From Agrococcus jejuensis (GTDB taxonomy: Bacteria; Actinomycetota; Actinomycetes; Actinomycetales; Microbacteriaceae), in assembly GCF_007679035.1 (NCBI RefSeq), contig NZ_VEFR01000003.1, positions 248,001 to 312,000 of the forward strand: 64,000 nucleotides of DNA, read 5' to 3'. Positions 8,907 to 17,493 of the stretch are shown piece by piece; position 1 is the stretch's first letter; each line of letters opens with the position of its first letter. The notes under the pieces were generated by a model. That model did no database searches. It had not been told where the DNA came from and was given only the letters and a program-made list of their open reading frames with translations. Both the position numbers and the translations under genes were made by a program.

Positions 8907-8944
8907 CGCTCCTGCTTGACGCCTCGTGCTCGGGCGGGCGCAGC

Positions 8945-9018
8945 GGCGGGGTAGCTCAGCTGGTCAGAGCGCACGACTCATAATCGTGAGGTCGCGGGTT
9001 CGAGCCCCGCCCTCGCTA
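8945..9018 (+). tRNA. tRNA-Met (anticodon CAT, elongator type)
   Basis: Acceptor GGCGGGG pairs with CCTCGCT, allowing two G-U pairs. The anticodon loop CTCATAA sits between ACGA and TCGT, and the T-arm is GCGGGTTCGAGCCCCGC. The first pair is G-U rather than a C-A mismatch and the anticodon stem lacks the three G-C pairs, so it is not the initiator. A lysidine-modified tRNA-Ile cannot be fully excluded. Confidence 0.92.
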
Positions 9019-9085
9019 CAGCCGCTTCGATGGGCCCGGTCACCGCGTGGTGCCGGGCCCTTCTGCATCCCCGCTGCGCATCGGG

Positions 9086-9577
9086 TCACGAGGGCGAGGG
9101 ATCGTCGTCGAAGCGGCGCCGCACCCGAGCGGCCTCGTCGGCGTCGAGTCGCCAGTGGCTGCCGTGGCGGTGCGCGAAGTCCGGACCGCCATCGTCGGGC
9201 TCGCGCAGGAAGGCGCGGACGCGACTGGGCCCGCCGTGCCCGAGCTCGGCGGCGAGGCTCGATGGCGTGTCGCGTCCGGGATGCCGCGGCGTGACTGCGC
9301 CGTCGCGTCGAGCCGCGCGGTCTCGCCGCGCCCGCCGGAAGCCGGTGGAGACGTGCCGGATGCCGTGCAGCTCGAGCAGGTCGGCGTCGATCGAGGCGAC
9401 CAGATGGTGCACGAGCGGCACGTCGAGCGTCTGCATCGAGGCGCCGGCGATGGCGCCTGTCGAGGCGAACTCGCCGTGCAGCCGTTCGACGTCGTCGACC
9501 TCGAAGGTGAGCGCGACGTGCACCACGTGCCTCGTCGGCACCCGCTGAGGCGCTCGGCCCTGCTCGGTCGCCGTCAT
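9086..9577 (-). CDS. Hypothetical protein with C-terminal HTH-like segment
   Basis: I do not recognise this 163-residue protein as a named family. The N-terminal half contains beta-strand-rich sequence (RHVVHVALTFEVDDVERLHG), the middle is very Arg-rich, and the C-terminus has the pattern SLAAELG...SRVRAFLRE...GSHWRLDADEAARVRRRF. That last pattern resembles small actinobacterial wedge or winged-helix modules that begin with LAxELG and end with WxLd. It overlaps the upstream gene by ATGA, so the two are translationally coupled, which supports both being real genes. The function is unknown; DNA binding is only a suggestion. Confidence 0.6.
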   Translation of the reverse strand: MTATEQGRAPQRVPTRHVVHVALTFEVDDVERLHGEFASTGAIAGASMQTLDVPLVHHLVASIDADLLELHGIRHVSTGFRRARRDRAARRDGAVTPRHPGRDTPSSLAAELGHGGPSRVRAFLREPDDGGPDFAHRHGSHWRLDADEAARVRRRFDDDPSPS

Positions 9578-9801
9578 CGACGCCCCGTCGCGGCGGCGAG
9601 GACGACGAGGGCGACGCCGGCGAGCGCGATCGATCCCGCGAGGGCCAGCACGATGCGCGGATGCTCGCGTCGCAGCTCGGCGAGCGGGGCGCCGACCGGC
9701 GCGATCGCGCCGCCGGCGTCGAGGCGGTGCACCTCGCTCTCGGGACCGGGGGCGGGCTCGTCGACCTGCGCCTGCGCGTCATGCTCGGTCGGGTCGCTCA
9801 T
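9574..9801 (-). CDS. Small single-pass membrane protein
   Basis: This 75-residue protein has an acidic, proline-rich N-terminal half (MSDPTEHDAQAQVDEPAPGP) followed by one strong membrane segment, IVLALAGSIALAGVALVVLA, and a short basic end TGRR. The expected topology is N-terminus in or out with a single helix at the C-terminal end, like a tail-anchored protein. An AAGG precedes the ATG. The stop overlaps the next gene by ATGA. No family is recognised, and the tail-anchor topology is inferred from the sequence. Confidence 0.6.
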   Translation of the reverse strand: MSDPTEHDAQAQVDEPAPGPESEVHRLDAGGAIAPVGAPLAELRREHPRIVLALAGSIALAGVALVVLAAATGRR

Positions 9802-9973
9802 GCGTGCCGCCTTCGGCTCGTGGTGACGGTCCACGGTCCTCGCGTCAGGAGGTCGACGCCAGCGCTGGACTTCGCCGCTGCACGAGCGCACGCGCGCTCG
9901 CTCGCGCGTAGCACCATGCGGCCGTCGTCGACGCGGTCGCATCCCACGGCCGCATGCCCCATACGGTTCGAGC

Positions 9974-10303
9974 ATGGGGCAGCTGGTCTACGGATCGACC
10001 GAGTACGAGTTCGACGACCGCACGCTCGCGCACCTCGAGGTCGTGGTGGTCGCGAAGTTCCGCAGGCGGGAGGCGTTCATGGTGTCGTGGACGACGCCCG
10101 CCCCCGAGGACGCCCGCATCGAGCTCTGGCTGTCTCCCGGCAACCCGCTGCAGCTGCGCTACGCAGGGTCCCGCTCCCCGCTGCTGAGTCAGTCGTGGGT
10201 GCAGGCGATGATGGACATGGCGGGCACGCTCCGCGGCCTGCGGCTGATCGGCGAGGCCCAGGCGGTGCGCGAGGCGAGCATGCCCCCGGCCTGGCAGCAC
10301 TGA
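9974..10303 (+). CDS. DUF7882 family protein
   Basis: This is a 109-residue protein beginning MGQLVYGSTEYEFDDRTLAHLE. The MGxLxYG start followed by a short beta-rich domain is typical of a small-protein family that is common and usually multi-copy in Microbacteriaceae. Homologues have often been labelled ATP-dependent DNA ligase, but no ligase motif (KxDG) is present here and the length excludes it. No signal peptide or membrane segment is seen. It is divergently transcribed from the small membrane-protein pair. The role is unknown. Confidence 0.75.
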   Translation: MGQLVYGSTEYEFDDRTLAHLEVVVVAKFRRREAFMVSWTTPAPEDARIELWLSPGNPLQLRYAGSRSPLLSQSWVQAMMDMAGTLRGLRLIGEAQAVREASMPPAWQH

Positions 10304-10497
10304 CGCGGCCCCGAGGGCGGTCGGAGCCGGGCCCCTGGGCTCGCGAGGTGCGATGGCGATGCGCGTCGCTGGCGCGCCCGCCGCTCGAGGGAGCATTCCC
10401 ATCCAGCCGTGGGATCGCCTGCGATGCGCGATCCCGAGGCCCCTTGCGACCGACCGCATCCGTCGCCCCATCCACCCCGCTTCGGTAGGCTCGCAGC

Positions 10498-10944
10498 GTG
10501 CCTGTCGCCCCTGATCTGTCCGGGCGCACCTACCCGCCGACCGCACCGTATGCGGTCGGTCGCGAGAAGGTGCGCGAGTTCGCCGCAGCCGTCGGAGCGA
10601 CGCATCCCGTGCACCATGACGTCGAGGCCGCCCGCGCAGCCGGCTACGCCGACGTCGTCGCCCCTCCGACGTTCGCGATCGTCGTCTCGCAGCGCGGCCT
10701 CGACCAGCTGCTCGCCGACGACAGCGCGGGCATCGAGCTGTCGCGCGTCGTGCACGGCGACCAGCGCTTCACGATCGAGCGCCCCATCGTCGCCGGCGAC
10801 GAGCTGCAGGTCGCGTTCGGCGTGACGAACGTGCGCGCCCTCGGCGGCAACGCCATGGTGTCGACCGAGGCGAGGATCACGGACGCCGACGGCGCGCTCG
10901 TCGCGACCGCGTCCTCGAGCCTCGTGGTGGGAGCGGACGCATGA
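10498..10944 (+). CDS. hadA: FAS1-type/HadA-like dehydratase subunit
   Basis: This 148-residue protein has a single hot-dog domain of the MaoC N-terminal-like kind (YAVGREKVREFAAAVGATHP, then VVAPPTFAIVVSQRGLDQLL). In mycobacteria HadA is the non-catalytic, substrate-channel subunit that pairs with HadB in (3R)-hydroxyacyl-ACP dehydration of type II fatty-acid synthesis. Organisms without mycolic acids keep the pair, and its substrate there is less clear. The gene starts with GTG and overlaps the next gene by ATGA, consistent with a heterodimer. Confidence 0.85.
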   Translation: MPVAPDLSGRTYPPTAPYAVGREKVREFAAAVGATHPVHHDVEAARAAGYADVVAPPTFAIVVSQRGLDQLLADDSAGIELSRVVHGDQRFTIERPIVAGDELQVAFGVTNVRALGGNAMVSTEARITDADGALVATASSSLVVGADA

Positions 10945-11354
10945 GCGCGACGGACCTCGAGGTCGGCCAGGTCGTCGCGACCCGTGACATCCACCTCTCG
11001 CGCGAGTCGCTCGTGCGGTACGCGGGAGCATCGGGCGACTTCAATCCGATCCACTACCGCGACGACGTCGCGACGGCAGTCGGGCTGCCCGGCGTGCTCG
11101 CGCACGGCATGCTCACGATGGGACAGGCCGTGCAGCCCGTCGTCGACTGGCTCGGCGACCCCGGCCGCGTCGTCGACTACCAGGTGCGCTTCACGCGCCC
11201 CGTCGTCGTCGACGCCGATGCGGGCGCCGACGTGACCGTCGAGGCGAAGGTCGGGCAGCTGCCCGGCGACGGCACGGCACGCATCGACCTGACCGTGTCG
11301 TTCGGCGGGCAGACGGTGCTCGCCAAGGCGCAGGTCGTGGTGCGCCTGCCATGA
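10941..11354 (+). CDS. hadB: MaoC/HadB-like (3R)-hydroxyacyl dehydratase subunit
   Basis: This is a 137-residue catalytic hot-dog protein. The hydratase-2 motif YAGASGDFNPIHYRD carries the catalytic D33 and H38, and GLPGVLAHGMLTMG is the following conserved helix. It should dehydrate (3R)-hydroxyacyl thioesters together with the upstream HadA-like subunit. Both flanking junctions are four-base ATGA overlaps, so hadA, hadB and murB form one tightly coupled operon. Confidence 0.88.
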   Translation: MSATDLEVGQVVATRDIHLSRESLVRYAGASGDFNPIHYRDDVATAVGLPGVLAHGMLTMGQAVQPVVDWLGDPGRVVDYQVRFTRPVVVDADAGADVTVEAKVGQLPGDGTARIDLTVSFGGQTVLAKAQVVVRLP

Positions 11355-12484
11355 GGTTCGCGGATGCGACGACGATGCGCGTCGGTGGCGAGGCCGACCG
11401 CTGGGTCGACGCGTCCACGCGCGAGGAGGCCGTCGAGGCCTACCTCGCGCTGATCGCCGACGACGAGCCGCACGTGCTGCTCGGCGGCGGCTCGAACACC
11501 GTCGCCTCCGACGAGCCCTTCGAGGGCACGGTGCTGCGCATGCGCACGTCGGGCGTCGAGGTGCTGCCGGCTGCGGCGCGCCGCGAGCGACCGGCGGGCG
11601 ACGAGGAGCCCGACGACGCATCCATCGTGGTCCGCGTCGAGGCAGGGGAGTCGTGGGAGGCGCTCGTCGAGCGCACCGTCGCCGAGGGCTGGGCGGGCAT
11701 CGAGGCGCTGAGCGGCATCCCCGGCTCGGTCGGCGCCGCCCCCATCCAGAACATCGGCGCGTACGGGCAGGAGCTCGGCGCGTGCCTCGTCGGCATCGAC
11801 CTGCTCGACGCCGACTCGCGCGAGGTGCGGCACGTGCCCGCGTCGCAGCTGCGGCTCGGCTACCGCGACTCGGCGCTGAAGCGCGGCGACCTGCAGGGCC
11901 TCGTGCTCTCGGTCGACCTGCGGCTGCGACGGTCCGCGGATGCGCTGAGCCAGCCGATCGCCTACGGCCAGCTCGCGCAGGCGCTCGGCGTCGACCTCGG
12001 CCGCCGCGTGCCGCTCGACGCCGTGCGCGAGACCGTGCTCGCGCTGCGGTCGTCGAAGGGCATGGTGCTCTCCGACGACCCCGACTCGGTGTCGGCGGGC
12101 TCGTTCTTCACGAACCCGATCGTCTCGGGGCGCTTCGCCGCGCAGCTGCCCGAGGACGCGCCGCGCTGGTCGACGACCCCCGAGGCGACCGCGACGATCG
12201 TGCCGCTCGACGCCGACACCCGCATCCCCGTGCGCGAGCCCGTCGAGTCGCGCGTGAAGCTCTCGGCGGCATGGCTCATCGAGCGCGCCGGCATCCGCAA
12301 GGGCTACGCGCTGCCCCACTCGCGGGCGGCGATCTCGTCGAAGCACACCCTCGCCATCACGAACCGCGGCGGTGCGACGGGCGAGCAGGTCGCCGACCTC
12401 GCCCGCTTCGTGCAGACGCGCGTGGAGTCCGAGCTCGGCGTGCACCTCGTGCCGGAGCCCGTGCTCGTCAGCCTCGAGGTCTGA
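11351..12484 (+). CDS. murB: UDP-N-acetylenolpyruvoylglucosamine reductase
   Basis: MurB reduces UDP-GlcNAc-enolpyruvate to UDP-MurNAc with NADPH and FAD, the second committed step of peptidoglycan synthesis in the cytoplasm. The 377-residue protein has the FAD-binding start ADATTMRVGGEADRW, LLGGGSNTV, the FAD motif SGIPGSVGAAPIQNIGAYGQE and the catalytic region SAGSFFTNPIV. It ends in SRAAISSKHTLAITNRGGAT, typical of type I MurB. An acidic and Arg-rich insertion near residues 70-95 is longer than in the Escherichia coli enzyme. The start overlaps the hadB stop. Confidence 0.93.
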   Translation: MRFADATTMRVGGEADRWVDASTREEAVEAYLALIADDEPHVLLGGGSNTVASDEPFEGTVLRMRTSGVEVLPAAARRERPAGDEEPDDASIVVRVEAGESWEALVERTVAEGWAGIEALSGIPGSVGAAPIQNIGAYGQELGACLVGIDLLDADSREVRHVPASQLRLGYRDSALKRGDLQGLVLSVDLRLRRSADALSQPIAYGQLAQALGVDLGRRVPLDAVRETVLALRSSKGMVLSDDPDSVSAGSFFTNPIVSGRFAAQLPEDAPRWSTTPEATATIVPLDADTRIPVREPVESRVKLSAAWLIERAGIRKGYALPHSRAAISSKHTLAITNRGGATGEQVADLARFVQTRVESELGVHLVPEPVLVSLEV

Positions 12485-12569
12485 CGGCCCGACGTCCGGC
12501 GCATCGAGGTCGCACGGCCGGCGCGCAACGCCTTGCGCCCGGCGCCGCCTTCGAGGAACGTGGAGCGCC

Positions 12570-13046
12570 ATGGATGCCGCAGACGCCGACCGACCGACCG
12601 CCGACGACGCGACGACCGACGGCGAGCGCGCAGCGCCGCCGCACTCCCACGATCACCTCGAGCTGCACGTCTCGCGATCCCGGGCCTTCGACGCCTACCT
12701 GCGCGACCTGGGCTCCTGGTGGCTGCACGGCCGCGCCCCCCGCTCCGACCTGCACGTCGAGCAGCATGCGGGCGGCTCGATCGTCGAGCACGCGTCGGGC
12801 GTCGACGAGCGTCCGTGGGGCGAGGTGCACGAGATCGAGCCGGGCCGCCGCGTGCGGCACTCGTATCGCTACGCCGGCGAGCGATCCGCGGTCGTGACGG
12901 CCGAGTTCCACGACGGCGACCACGGCGGCGCGACCATCGACCTGCACCACGAGCCGTGGGAGGGCAGCGACGAGGATCGCGCCGCCCTGCAGGGCGCATG
13001 GACCGACGCGCTGCGCCGCCTCGAGGCGATCGCCAGCGCCGTCTGA
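12570..13046 (+). CDS. SRPBCC-like (START superfamily) hypothetical protein
   Basis: This 158-residue protein begins with a disordered acidic stretch and then a domain LELHVSRSRAFDAYLRDLGSWW that looks like an AHSA1/SRPBCC fold, followed by strand-like segments VHEIEPGRRVRHSYRYAG and a final long helix. SRPBCC proteins form a deep hydrophobic ligand pocket; the ligand here cannot be predicted. GGAG lies four bases before the ATG. It may be the last gene of the murB transcript (86-nt gap). The assignment rests on pattern only. Confidence 0.65.
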   Translation: MDAADADRPTADDATTDGERAAPPHSHDHLELHVSRSRAFDAYLRDLGSWWLHGRAPRSDLHVEQHAGGSIVEHASGVDERPWGEVHEIEPGRRVRHSYRYAGERSAVVTAEFHDGDHGGATIDLHHEPWEGSDEDRAALQGAWTDALRRLEAIASAV

Positions 13047-13098
13047 GTCGAGGTCTTCGGCCCGATGCGACCTCACATCGGGCCGGAGACCTCGACTC
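13045..13098. terminator. Bidirectional hairpin between convergent genes
   Basis: A 23-bp inverted repeat with one T-G pair (arms 13045-13067 and 13076-13098, core AGGTCT-CGGCCCGATG) and an 8-nt loop lies exactly between the SRPBCC-like stop, which it overlaps, and the aminotransferase stop. It serves both strands as a terminator. Confidence 0.8.
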
Positions 13099-14289
13099 CT
13101 AGGCGAAGAGGCGCTGCAGGCGCTGGATGCCCTCGAGCAGCGGGGCGTCGCCCAGCGCGTACGAGAAGCGCAGGTAGCCGGAGGGGCCGAACGCCTCGCC
13201 GGGCACGGCGGCGACCTCGGCGTGCTCGAGCATGAGGTCGGCGAGCTCGAGCGATGACGTGGGCGTCGAGCCCGCCCACTCGCGACCGAGCAGGCCCTGC
13301 ACGTCGGCGTACACGTAGAACGCGCCCTCGGGCGTCGGCACGGTGACGCCGTCGATCCTCGACAGCTCCGACACCGCGAGGCGGCGGCGACGGTCGAACG
13401 CGACGCGCATCTCCTCGACCGCGTCCTGCGGCCCCGTCAGCGCCTCGAGCGCGGCCTTCTGCGCGACGTTGTTCACGTTCGACGTCAGGTGCGACTGCAG
13501 GTTGGCGGCGGCGGCGATCGCATCCTTCGGACCGACCATCCAGCCGAGGCGCCAACCCGTCATGGCGTACGTCTTCGCGACGCCGTTCACGAGGATCGTG
13601 CGGTCGGCGAGCGCGGGCACGGCCTCGGTGATCGACACGGCGCGCACGCCGTCGTAGGTGAGGTTCTGGTAGATCTCGTCGCTGACCACCCACAGGCCGC
13701 ATCGCTCGGCCCACTCGCCGATCGCGCGCACCTCGTCGGGCGAGTACACGGCCCCGGTGGGGTTCGACGGGCTCACGAACAGCAGCGCCTTCGTCTTCGG
13801 CGTGCGGGCCGCCTCGAGCTGCTCGACCGTGACCTTGTAGCCCTGGTCGGCGCCTGCGAACACGTCGACCTGGCTCGCGCCCGTGAGCGCGATGGCCTCG
13901 GGGTAGGTCGTCCAGTACGGCGTGGGCACGAGCACCTCGTCGCCCGGGTCGAGGATGACCTGGAACGCCTGGTAGACGGCCTGCTTGCCGCCGTTCGTCA
14001 CGACGACCTGGCTCGCGTCGACCTGGGTGCCCGAGTCGCGCAGCGTCTTCGCGGCGATCGCCTCGCGCAGGTCGGGCAGGCCGACCGCGGGCGTGTAGCG
14101 GTGGCTCGCCGGGTCGAGCACGGCGCGGGATGCCGCCTCGACGACGTTCGCGGGCGTGGGGAAGTCGGGCTCGCCCGCCGCGTACGAGATCACGTCTCGG
14201 CCCTGCGCCTTGAGGGCCTTGGCCTTGGCGTCGACCTTGAGGGTCGCGGACTCGTTGATGGCGGCGATGCGCTGGGAGATGCGGCTCAC
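13099..14289 (-). CDS. Pyridoxal-phosphate aspartate aminotransferase
   Basis: This is a fold-type I, class I/II aminotransferase of about 396 residues. The motifs are [16 protein letters not shown] near the start, SNPTG in the cofactor region, and [17 protein letters not shown] carrying the Schiff-base lysine. It interconverts aspartate and oxaloacetate with 2-oxoglutarate/glutamate; related enzymes may use prephenate or other amino acids. The frame has no ATG near the start. I chose the GTG at 14289, which places the expected sequence [20 protein letters not shown] at the N-terminus; a TTG at 14298 is possible. It is divergent from the tRNA-Trp operon. Confidence 0.88.
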   Translation of the reverse strand: MSRISQRIAAINESATLKVDAKAKALKAQGRDVISYAAGEPDFPTPANVVEAASRAVLDPASHRYTPAVGLPDLREAIAAKTLRDSGTQVDASQVVVTNGGKQAVYQAFQVILDPGDEVLVPTPYWTTYPEAIALTGASQVDVFAGADQGYKVTVEQLEAARTPKTKALLFVSPSNPTGAVYSPDEVRAIGEWAERCGLWVVSDEIYQNLTYDGVRAVSITEAVPALADRTILVNGVAKTYAMTGWRLGWMVGPKDAIAAAANLQSHLTSNVNNVAQKAALEALTGPQDAVEEMRVAFDRRRRLAVSELSRIDGVTVPTPEGAFYVYADVQGLLGREWAGSTPTSSLELADLMLEHAEVAAVPGEAFGPSGYLRFSYALGDAPLLEGIQRLQRLFA

Positions 14290-14377
14290 GAGTCCCAAGG
14301 CTAGCCATCTGCGGATGCGCTCACGAGGGCCGCGCCGCGACGACTGGCGGCGGCACGCCGACGGACGCGGCGTCAGG

Positions 14378-14407
14378 TGGACAGCACGCGGGGAAGCCAC
14401 GTATGCT
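14378..14407 (+). promoter_or_regulatory. Promoter of tRNA-Trp-secE-nusG transcript
   Basis: TGGACA and TATGCT are separated by 18 bp, about 100 nt before tRNA-Trp, and fit a housekeeping sigma-factor promoter. No other promoter-like pair of comparable quality is visible in the divergent region. Confidence 0.55.
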
Positions 14408-14507
14408 GGACCCTTGGTGGTTGACATCCGCCATGATCTCGCGCGCCCTTCGGCGCACGATCCATCCGCGAGGAGGGTCGGAGCGTCATGGAGTCGATCA
14501 CCCGCCG

Positions 14508-14580
14508 AGGGCGGTGGCTCAATTGGTAGAGCAGCGGTCTCCAAAACCGCAGGTTGCAGGTTCGAGTCCTGTCCGCCCTG
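14508..14580 (+). tRNA. tRNA-Trp (anticodon CCA)
   Basis: Acceptor AGGGCGG pairs with CCGCCCT, the D-arm is GCTCAATTGGTAGAGC, stem GCGGT/ACCGC encloses CTCCAAA with anticodon CCA, and the T-arm is GCAGGTTCGAGTCCTGT. The CCA end is not encoded. Its position directly upstream of secE is conserved in many bacteria. Confidence 0.96.
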
Positions 14581-14647
14581 CTCGGCTCGTCACTCGACGG
14601 GCATCGAGGCCCCGCGAGGGGCCTCGATCAGAAGAAGAAGGGTCCCC

Positions 14648-14941
14648 GTGGCACAGAACGCGATCGACGAGCAGCGCCCGTCGACGAAGCGCCCGCGCCG
14701 AGCCAACCCCTTCGCAGCGATCGGCCGCTTCTTCGGCGGCATCGTCCTGTTCCTCAAGCAGGTGATGGACGAGCTGCGCAAGGTGGTGACGCCGACGTGG
14801 CGCGAGCTCCTGGGCTACACGCTCGTGGTGCTGGTGTTCGTCGTCATCATGATGGCGCTCGTCACGGGGCTCGACCAGGTCTTCGGCCGCCTCGTGCGGT
14901 GGGTCTTCGCCGGCGTCTCGCCGCTCGAGGAACTGGGCTGA
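14648..14941 (+). CDS. secE: Preprotein translocase subunit SecE
   Basis: SecE clamps SecY in the SecYEG protein-export channel. The 97-residue protein has the short actinobacterial form: a basic N-terminal tail (KRPRRANPF), an amphipathic helix [20 protein letters not shown] with the conserved motif before WRELL, and one membrane helix [20 protein letters not shown]. It starts with GTG; GAAGG lies six bases upstream. NusG follows after 23 nt, the usual arrangement. Confidence 0.95.
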   Translation: MAQNAIDEQRPSTKRPRRANPFAAIGRFFGGIVLFLKQVMDELRKVVTPTWRELLGYTLVVLVFVVIMMALVTGLDQVFGRLVRWVFAGVSPLEELG

Positions 14942-14964
14942 GGATCGACGGGGGAGAGAACGAC

Positions 14965-15657
14965 ATGAGCGACGCCAACGACATCGACCGCAACCTGCAG
15001 ACCGCGCTCGACGACATCGCACCGACGCCCAAGGACGAGGCGGCGGAGCCCGCCGTCGACCCGTACGCGGAGTTCAAGCGCGACCTGCGCCTCCGCCCCG
15101 GCAAGTGGTACGTCATCCACTCGTACGCCGGCTACGAGAAGAAGGTCAAGGCGAACATCGCCTCGCGCGCCGAGAACATGCAGGTCGACGGCGTGTACGA
15201 GATCCAGGTCCCGACCGAGGACGTGCTCGAGGTCAAGAACGGCGTCGGCAAGCGCGTGAACCGCGTGCGCGTGCCCGGCTACGTGCTCGTGCGCATGGAC
15301 CTCAACGAGGACACCTGGTCGATCGTGCGCCACACGCCCGGCGTCACGGGCTTCGTGGGCAACGCCCACAACCCGGCACCGCTGCGCTTCAACGAGGCGT
15401 TCACGATGCTGAAGCCCATCGCCGACGCCGAGCTCGCCGAGCAGCAGCAGGGCGCTCCGCAGCAGGAGCGCACCGTCGTCACCGACGTCGACTACGAGGT
15501 CGGCGAGACCATCACGATCACCGAGGGCTCGTTCGCGGGCTTCCCCGGCACCATCTCCGAGATCCAGCCCGCCTCGGGCAAGCTCACGGTGCTCGTCAGC
15601 CTCTTCGAGCGCGAGACGCCCGTCGAGCTGGGCTTCGGACAGGTCACCAAGCTCTAA
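14965..15657 (+). CDS. nusG: Transcription termination/antitermination protein NusG
   Basis: NusG links RNA polymerase to Rho and to the ribosome. The 230-residue protein has an acidic N-terminal extension of about 45 residues typical of actinobacteria, the NGN domain ([19 protein letters not shown] ... [10 protein letters not shown] ... [10 protein letters not shown]), and a C-terminal KOW domain ([20 protein letters not shown]). GGGGGAGA precedes the ATG. It is co-transcribed with secE and probably reads into rplK-rplA. Confidence 0.95.
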   Translation: MSDANDIDRNLQTALDDIAPTPKDEAAEPAVDPYAEFKRDLRLRPGKWYVIHSYAGYEKKVKANIASRAENMQVDGVYEIQVPTEDVLEVKNGVGKRVNRVRVPGYVLVRMDLNEDTWSIVRHTPGVTGFVGNAHNPAPLRFNEAFTMLKPIADAELAEQQQGAPQQERTVVTDVDYEVGETITITEGSFAGFPGTISEIQPASGKLTVLVSLFERETPVELGFGQVTKL

Positions 15658-15718
15658 GCCCCCGCCAGGGCTGGGATGCCGGCCCGAGGGCCGGCGAGAA
15701 GACGAAGAAGGAAGAGAC

Positions 15719-16150
15719 ATGGCACCCAAGAAGAAGGTCACGGGTCTGATCAAGCTCCAGATCCAGGCCGGCGCCGCCAACCCCGCGCCCCCGGTCGGTC
15801 CGGCGCTCGGCCAGCACGGCGTGAACATCATGGAGTTCTGCAAGGCGTACAACGCCGCGACGGAGTCGCAGCGCGGCAACGTCATCCCCGTCGAGATCAC
15901 GGTGTACGAGGACCGCTCGTTCGACTTCGTGCTCAAGACGCCGCCGGCTGCAGAGCTCATCAAGAAGGCTGCAGGCGTGAAGAAGGGCTCGGGCGTCCCG
16001 CACACCGAGAAGGTGGGCAAGCTCACCGACGCACAGGTCGCCGAGATCGCGGAGCAGAAGATGCCCGACCTCAACGCCAACGACCTCGACGGCGCGAAGC
16101 TCATCATCGCGGGCACCGCTCGCTCGATGGGCATCACGGTCGAGGGCTGA
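15719..16150 (+). CDS. rplK: 50S ribosomal protein L11
   Basis: L11 binds 23S rRNA helices 43-44 in the GTPase-associated centre and is needed for factor binding and the stringent response. The 143-residue sequence has the N-terminal domain [20 protein letters not shown] and the C-terminal RNA-binding domain ending [20 protein letters not shown] precedes the ATG. It lies 61 nt after nusG and 85 nt before rplA. Confidence 0.97.
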
Positions 16151-16235
16151 CCAGCAGCATCATCACCGGGGCATGAGCCCCACCAGTGGGAGCGCCTGCC
16201 AGGCGCGCACCGCGAATCTCTGAAGGAGAACGAAC

Positions 16236-16925
16236 ATGGCACAGAAGTCCAAGGCGTACCGCGCCGCGGCAGCGAAGATCGAGGCTGACCGCTTCTACAC
16301 CCCGGAGGAGGCCGTCGCGATCGCTCGCGAGTCGGGCTCCGCCAAGACCGACTCCACCGTCGAGGTGGCGCTCAAGCTCGGCGTCGACCCGCGCAAGGCC
16401 GACCAGATGGTCCGCGGCACCGTGTCCCTTCCTCACGGCACCGGCAAGACCCAGCGCGTCATCGTCTTCGCGCAGGGTGCGGCAGCGCAGGCAGCCCTCG
16501 ACGCGGGCGCCGACGAGGTCGGCTCCGACGAGCTCATCGAGAAGGTGGCCGCCGGCTACACGGCGTTCGACGCCGCCGTCGCGAGCCCCGAGCTCATGGG
16601 CAAGGTCGGCCGTCTCGGCAAGGTGCTCGGTCCCCGTGGCCTCATGCCCAACCCCCGCACCGGCACCGTGACGCCCGACGTCGCGAAGGCCGTCACGGAC
16701 ATCAAGGGTGGCCGCATCGAGTTCCGCGTCGACAAGCACGCCAACGTGCACTTCGTCGTCGGCAAGGCATCGTTCACCGAGGAGCAGCTGTCGGAGAACA
16801 TCCGCGCCGCGCTCGACGAGATCGTGCGCCTCAAGCCGTCGTCGTCGAAGGGCCGCTACGTCATGAAGGCCGCCGTCTCGACGACCTTCGGCCCCGGCAT
16901 CCCCGTGGACGTCGCGACCGTCTGA
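16236..16925 (+). CDS. rplA: 50S ribosomal protein L1
   Basis: L1 forms the mobile L1 stalk that handles exit of deacylated tRNA, and it can repress its own operon. The 229-residue protein has the L1 signature [19 protein letters not shown] and the conserved end [23 protein letters not shown] lies six bases before the ATG. It closes the cluster; a strong terminator follows, and rplJ-rplL is separated from it by about 13.4 kb rather than following directly. Confidence 0.97.
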   Translation: MAQKSKAYRAAAAKIEADRFYTPEEAVAIARESGSAKTDSTVEVALKLGVDPRKADQMVRGTVSLPHGTGKTQRVIVFAQGAAAQAALDAGADEVGSDELIEKVAAGYTAFDAAVASPELMGKVGRLGKVLGPRGLMPNPRTGTVTPDVAKAVTDIKGGRIEFRVDKHANVHFVVGKASFTEEQLSENIRAALDEIVRLKPSSSKGRYVMKAAVSTTFGPGIPVDVATV

Positions 16926-16941
16926 CGCACCGCGTACGCAT

Positions 16942-16971
16942 GAAGGGCCCCGCCAGTCGGCGGGGCCCTTC
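16942..16971 (+). terminator. Rho-independent terminator after rplA
   Basis: A perfect 13-bp stem GAAGGGCCCCGCC with loop AGTC ends in CTTCGTCGTCCC. It lies 17 nt after rplA and 13 nt before the convergent tatB stop, so it may act on both strands. Confidence 0.85.
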
Positions 16972-16983
16972 GTCGTCCCGGCG

Positions 16984-17493
16984 TCAGGCGACGGAGGCGT
17001 CGGCCGAGCGATCGGATGCGGAGGTCGCAGCCTGCCCGGCGGTCGGCTCGGCCTGTGGCTCGATGGGCTCGACGACGCGGATGCGGCGGGGGTGCCCCGA
17101 CGATCCGCCGGCGGCGACCCAGCGCGTGCGCGTCGCGACCGCGGGCGCGGGCTCGCCCGTCTCGGCGGGCTCGGCCCGGTCGGCCGGCTCGACCGTGGCG
17201 CCGTCGCTGCCGACGTCGTCGGGCATGGGATGCGCGACGCGTGCGACGGCAGGCTCGGCGAGCGCCTCGCGCACGATGCGGCGCGGGTCGTAGCGCTGCA
17301 CCTCGCGCTGCCACTCGTCGGCACGCACCCCCAGATCGGTCTCGGCCCGAGCTCGGGCCGCGTCGACGAAGGCGCGCAGCCCGTGCGCCCAGGCGCCGAG
17401 ACGCTCGGCGTAGGCGGGAAGACGCGTGGGTCCGAGCACGAGCGCGGCCACGACCAGCACGACGACGAGCTTCTCGAGGCTGACGCCGATCAT
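16984..17493 (-). CDS. tatB: Sec-independent protein translocase subunit TatB
   Basis: TatB receives folded twin-arginine substrates together with TatC. The 169-residue protein has the TatA/B start MIGVSLEKLVVVLVVAALVLGPTRLP: one membrane helix, a hinge with Gly-Pro, then an amphipathic helix YAERLGAWAHGLRAFVDAAR and a long acidic disordered tail. The long tail and its coupling to tatC favour TatB over a second TatA. It overlaps tatC by ATGA. The order tatA-tatC-tatB differs from the familiar A-B-C order. Confidence 0.82.
   Translation of the reverse strand: MIGVSLEKLVVVLVVAALVLGPTRLPAYAERLGAWAHGLRAFVDAARARAETDLGVRADEWQREVQRYDPRRIVREALAEPAVARVAHPMPDDVGSDGATVEPADRAEPAETGEPAPAVATRTRWVAAGGSSGHPRRIRVVEPIEPQAEPTAGQAATSASDRSADASVA

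Noticed and set aside
8945-9018. Initiator tRNA-fMet
   Set aside because: The first acceptor pair is G-U and not C-A mismatched, and the anticodon stem lacks three consecutive G-C pairs.
9974-10303. ATP-dependent DNA ligase
   Set aside because: Homologues have carried this name, but the protein has only 109 residues and no ligase catalytic lysine motif.
14156-14647. N-terminally extended SecE frame
   Set aside because: The open frame passes through tRNA-Trp; the GTG at 14648 with GAAGG upstream gives a normal-length SecE.
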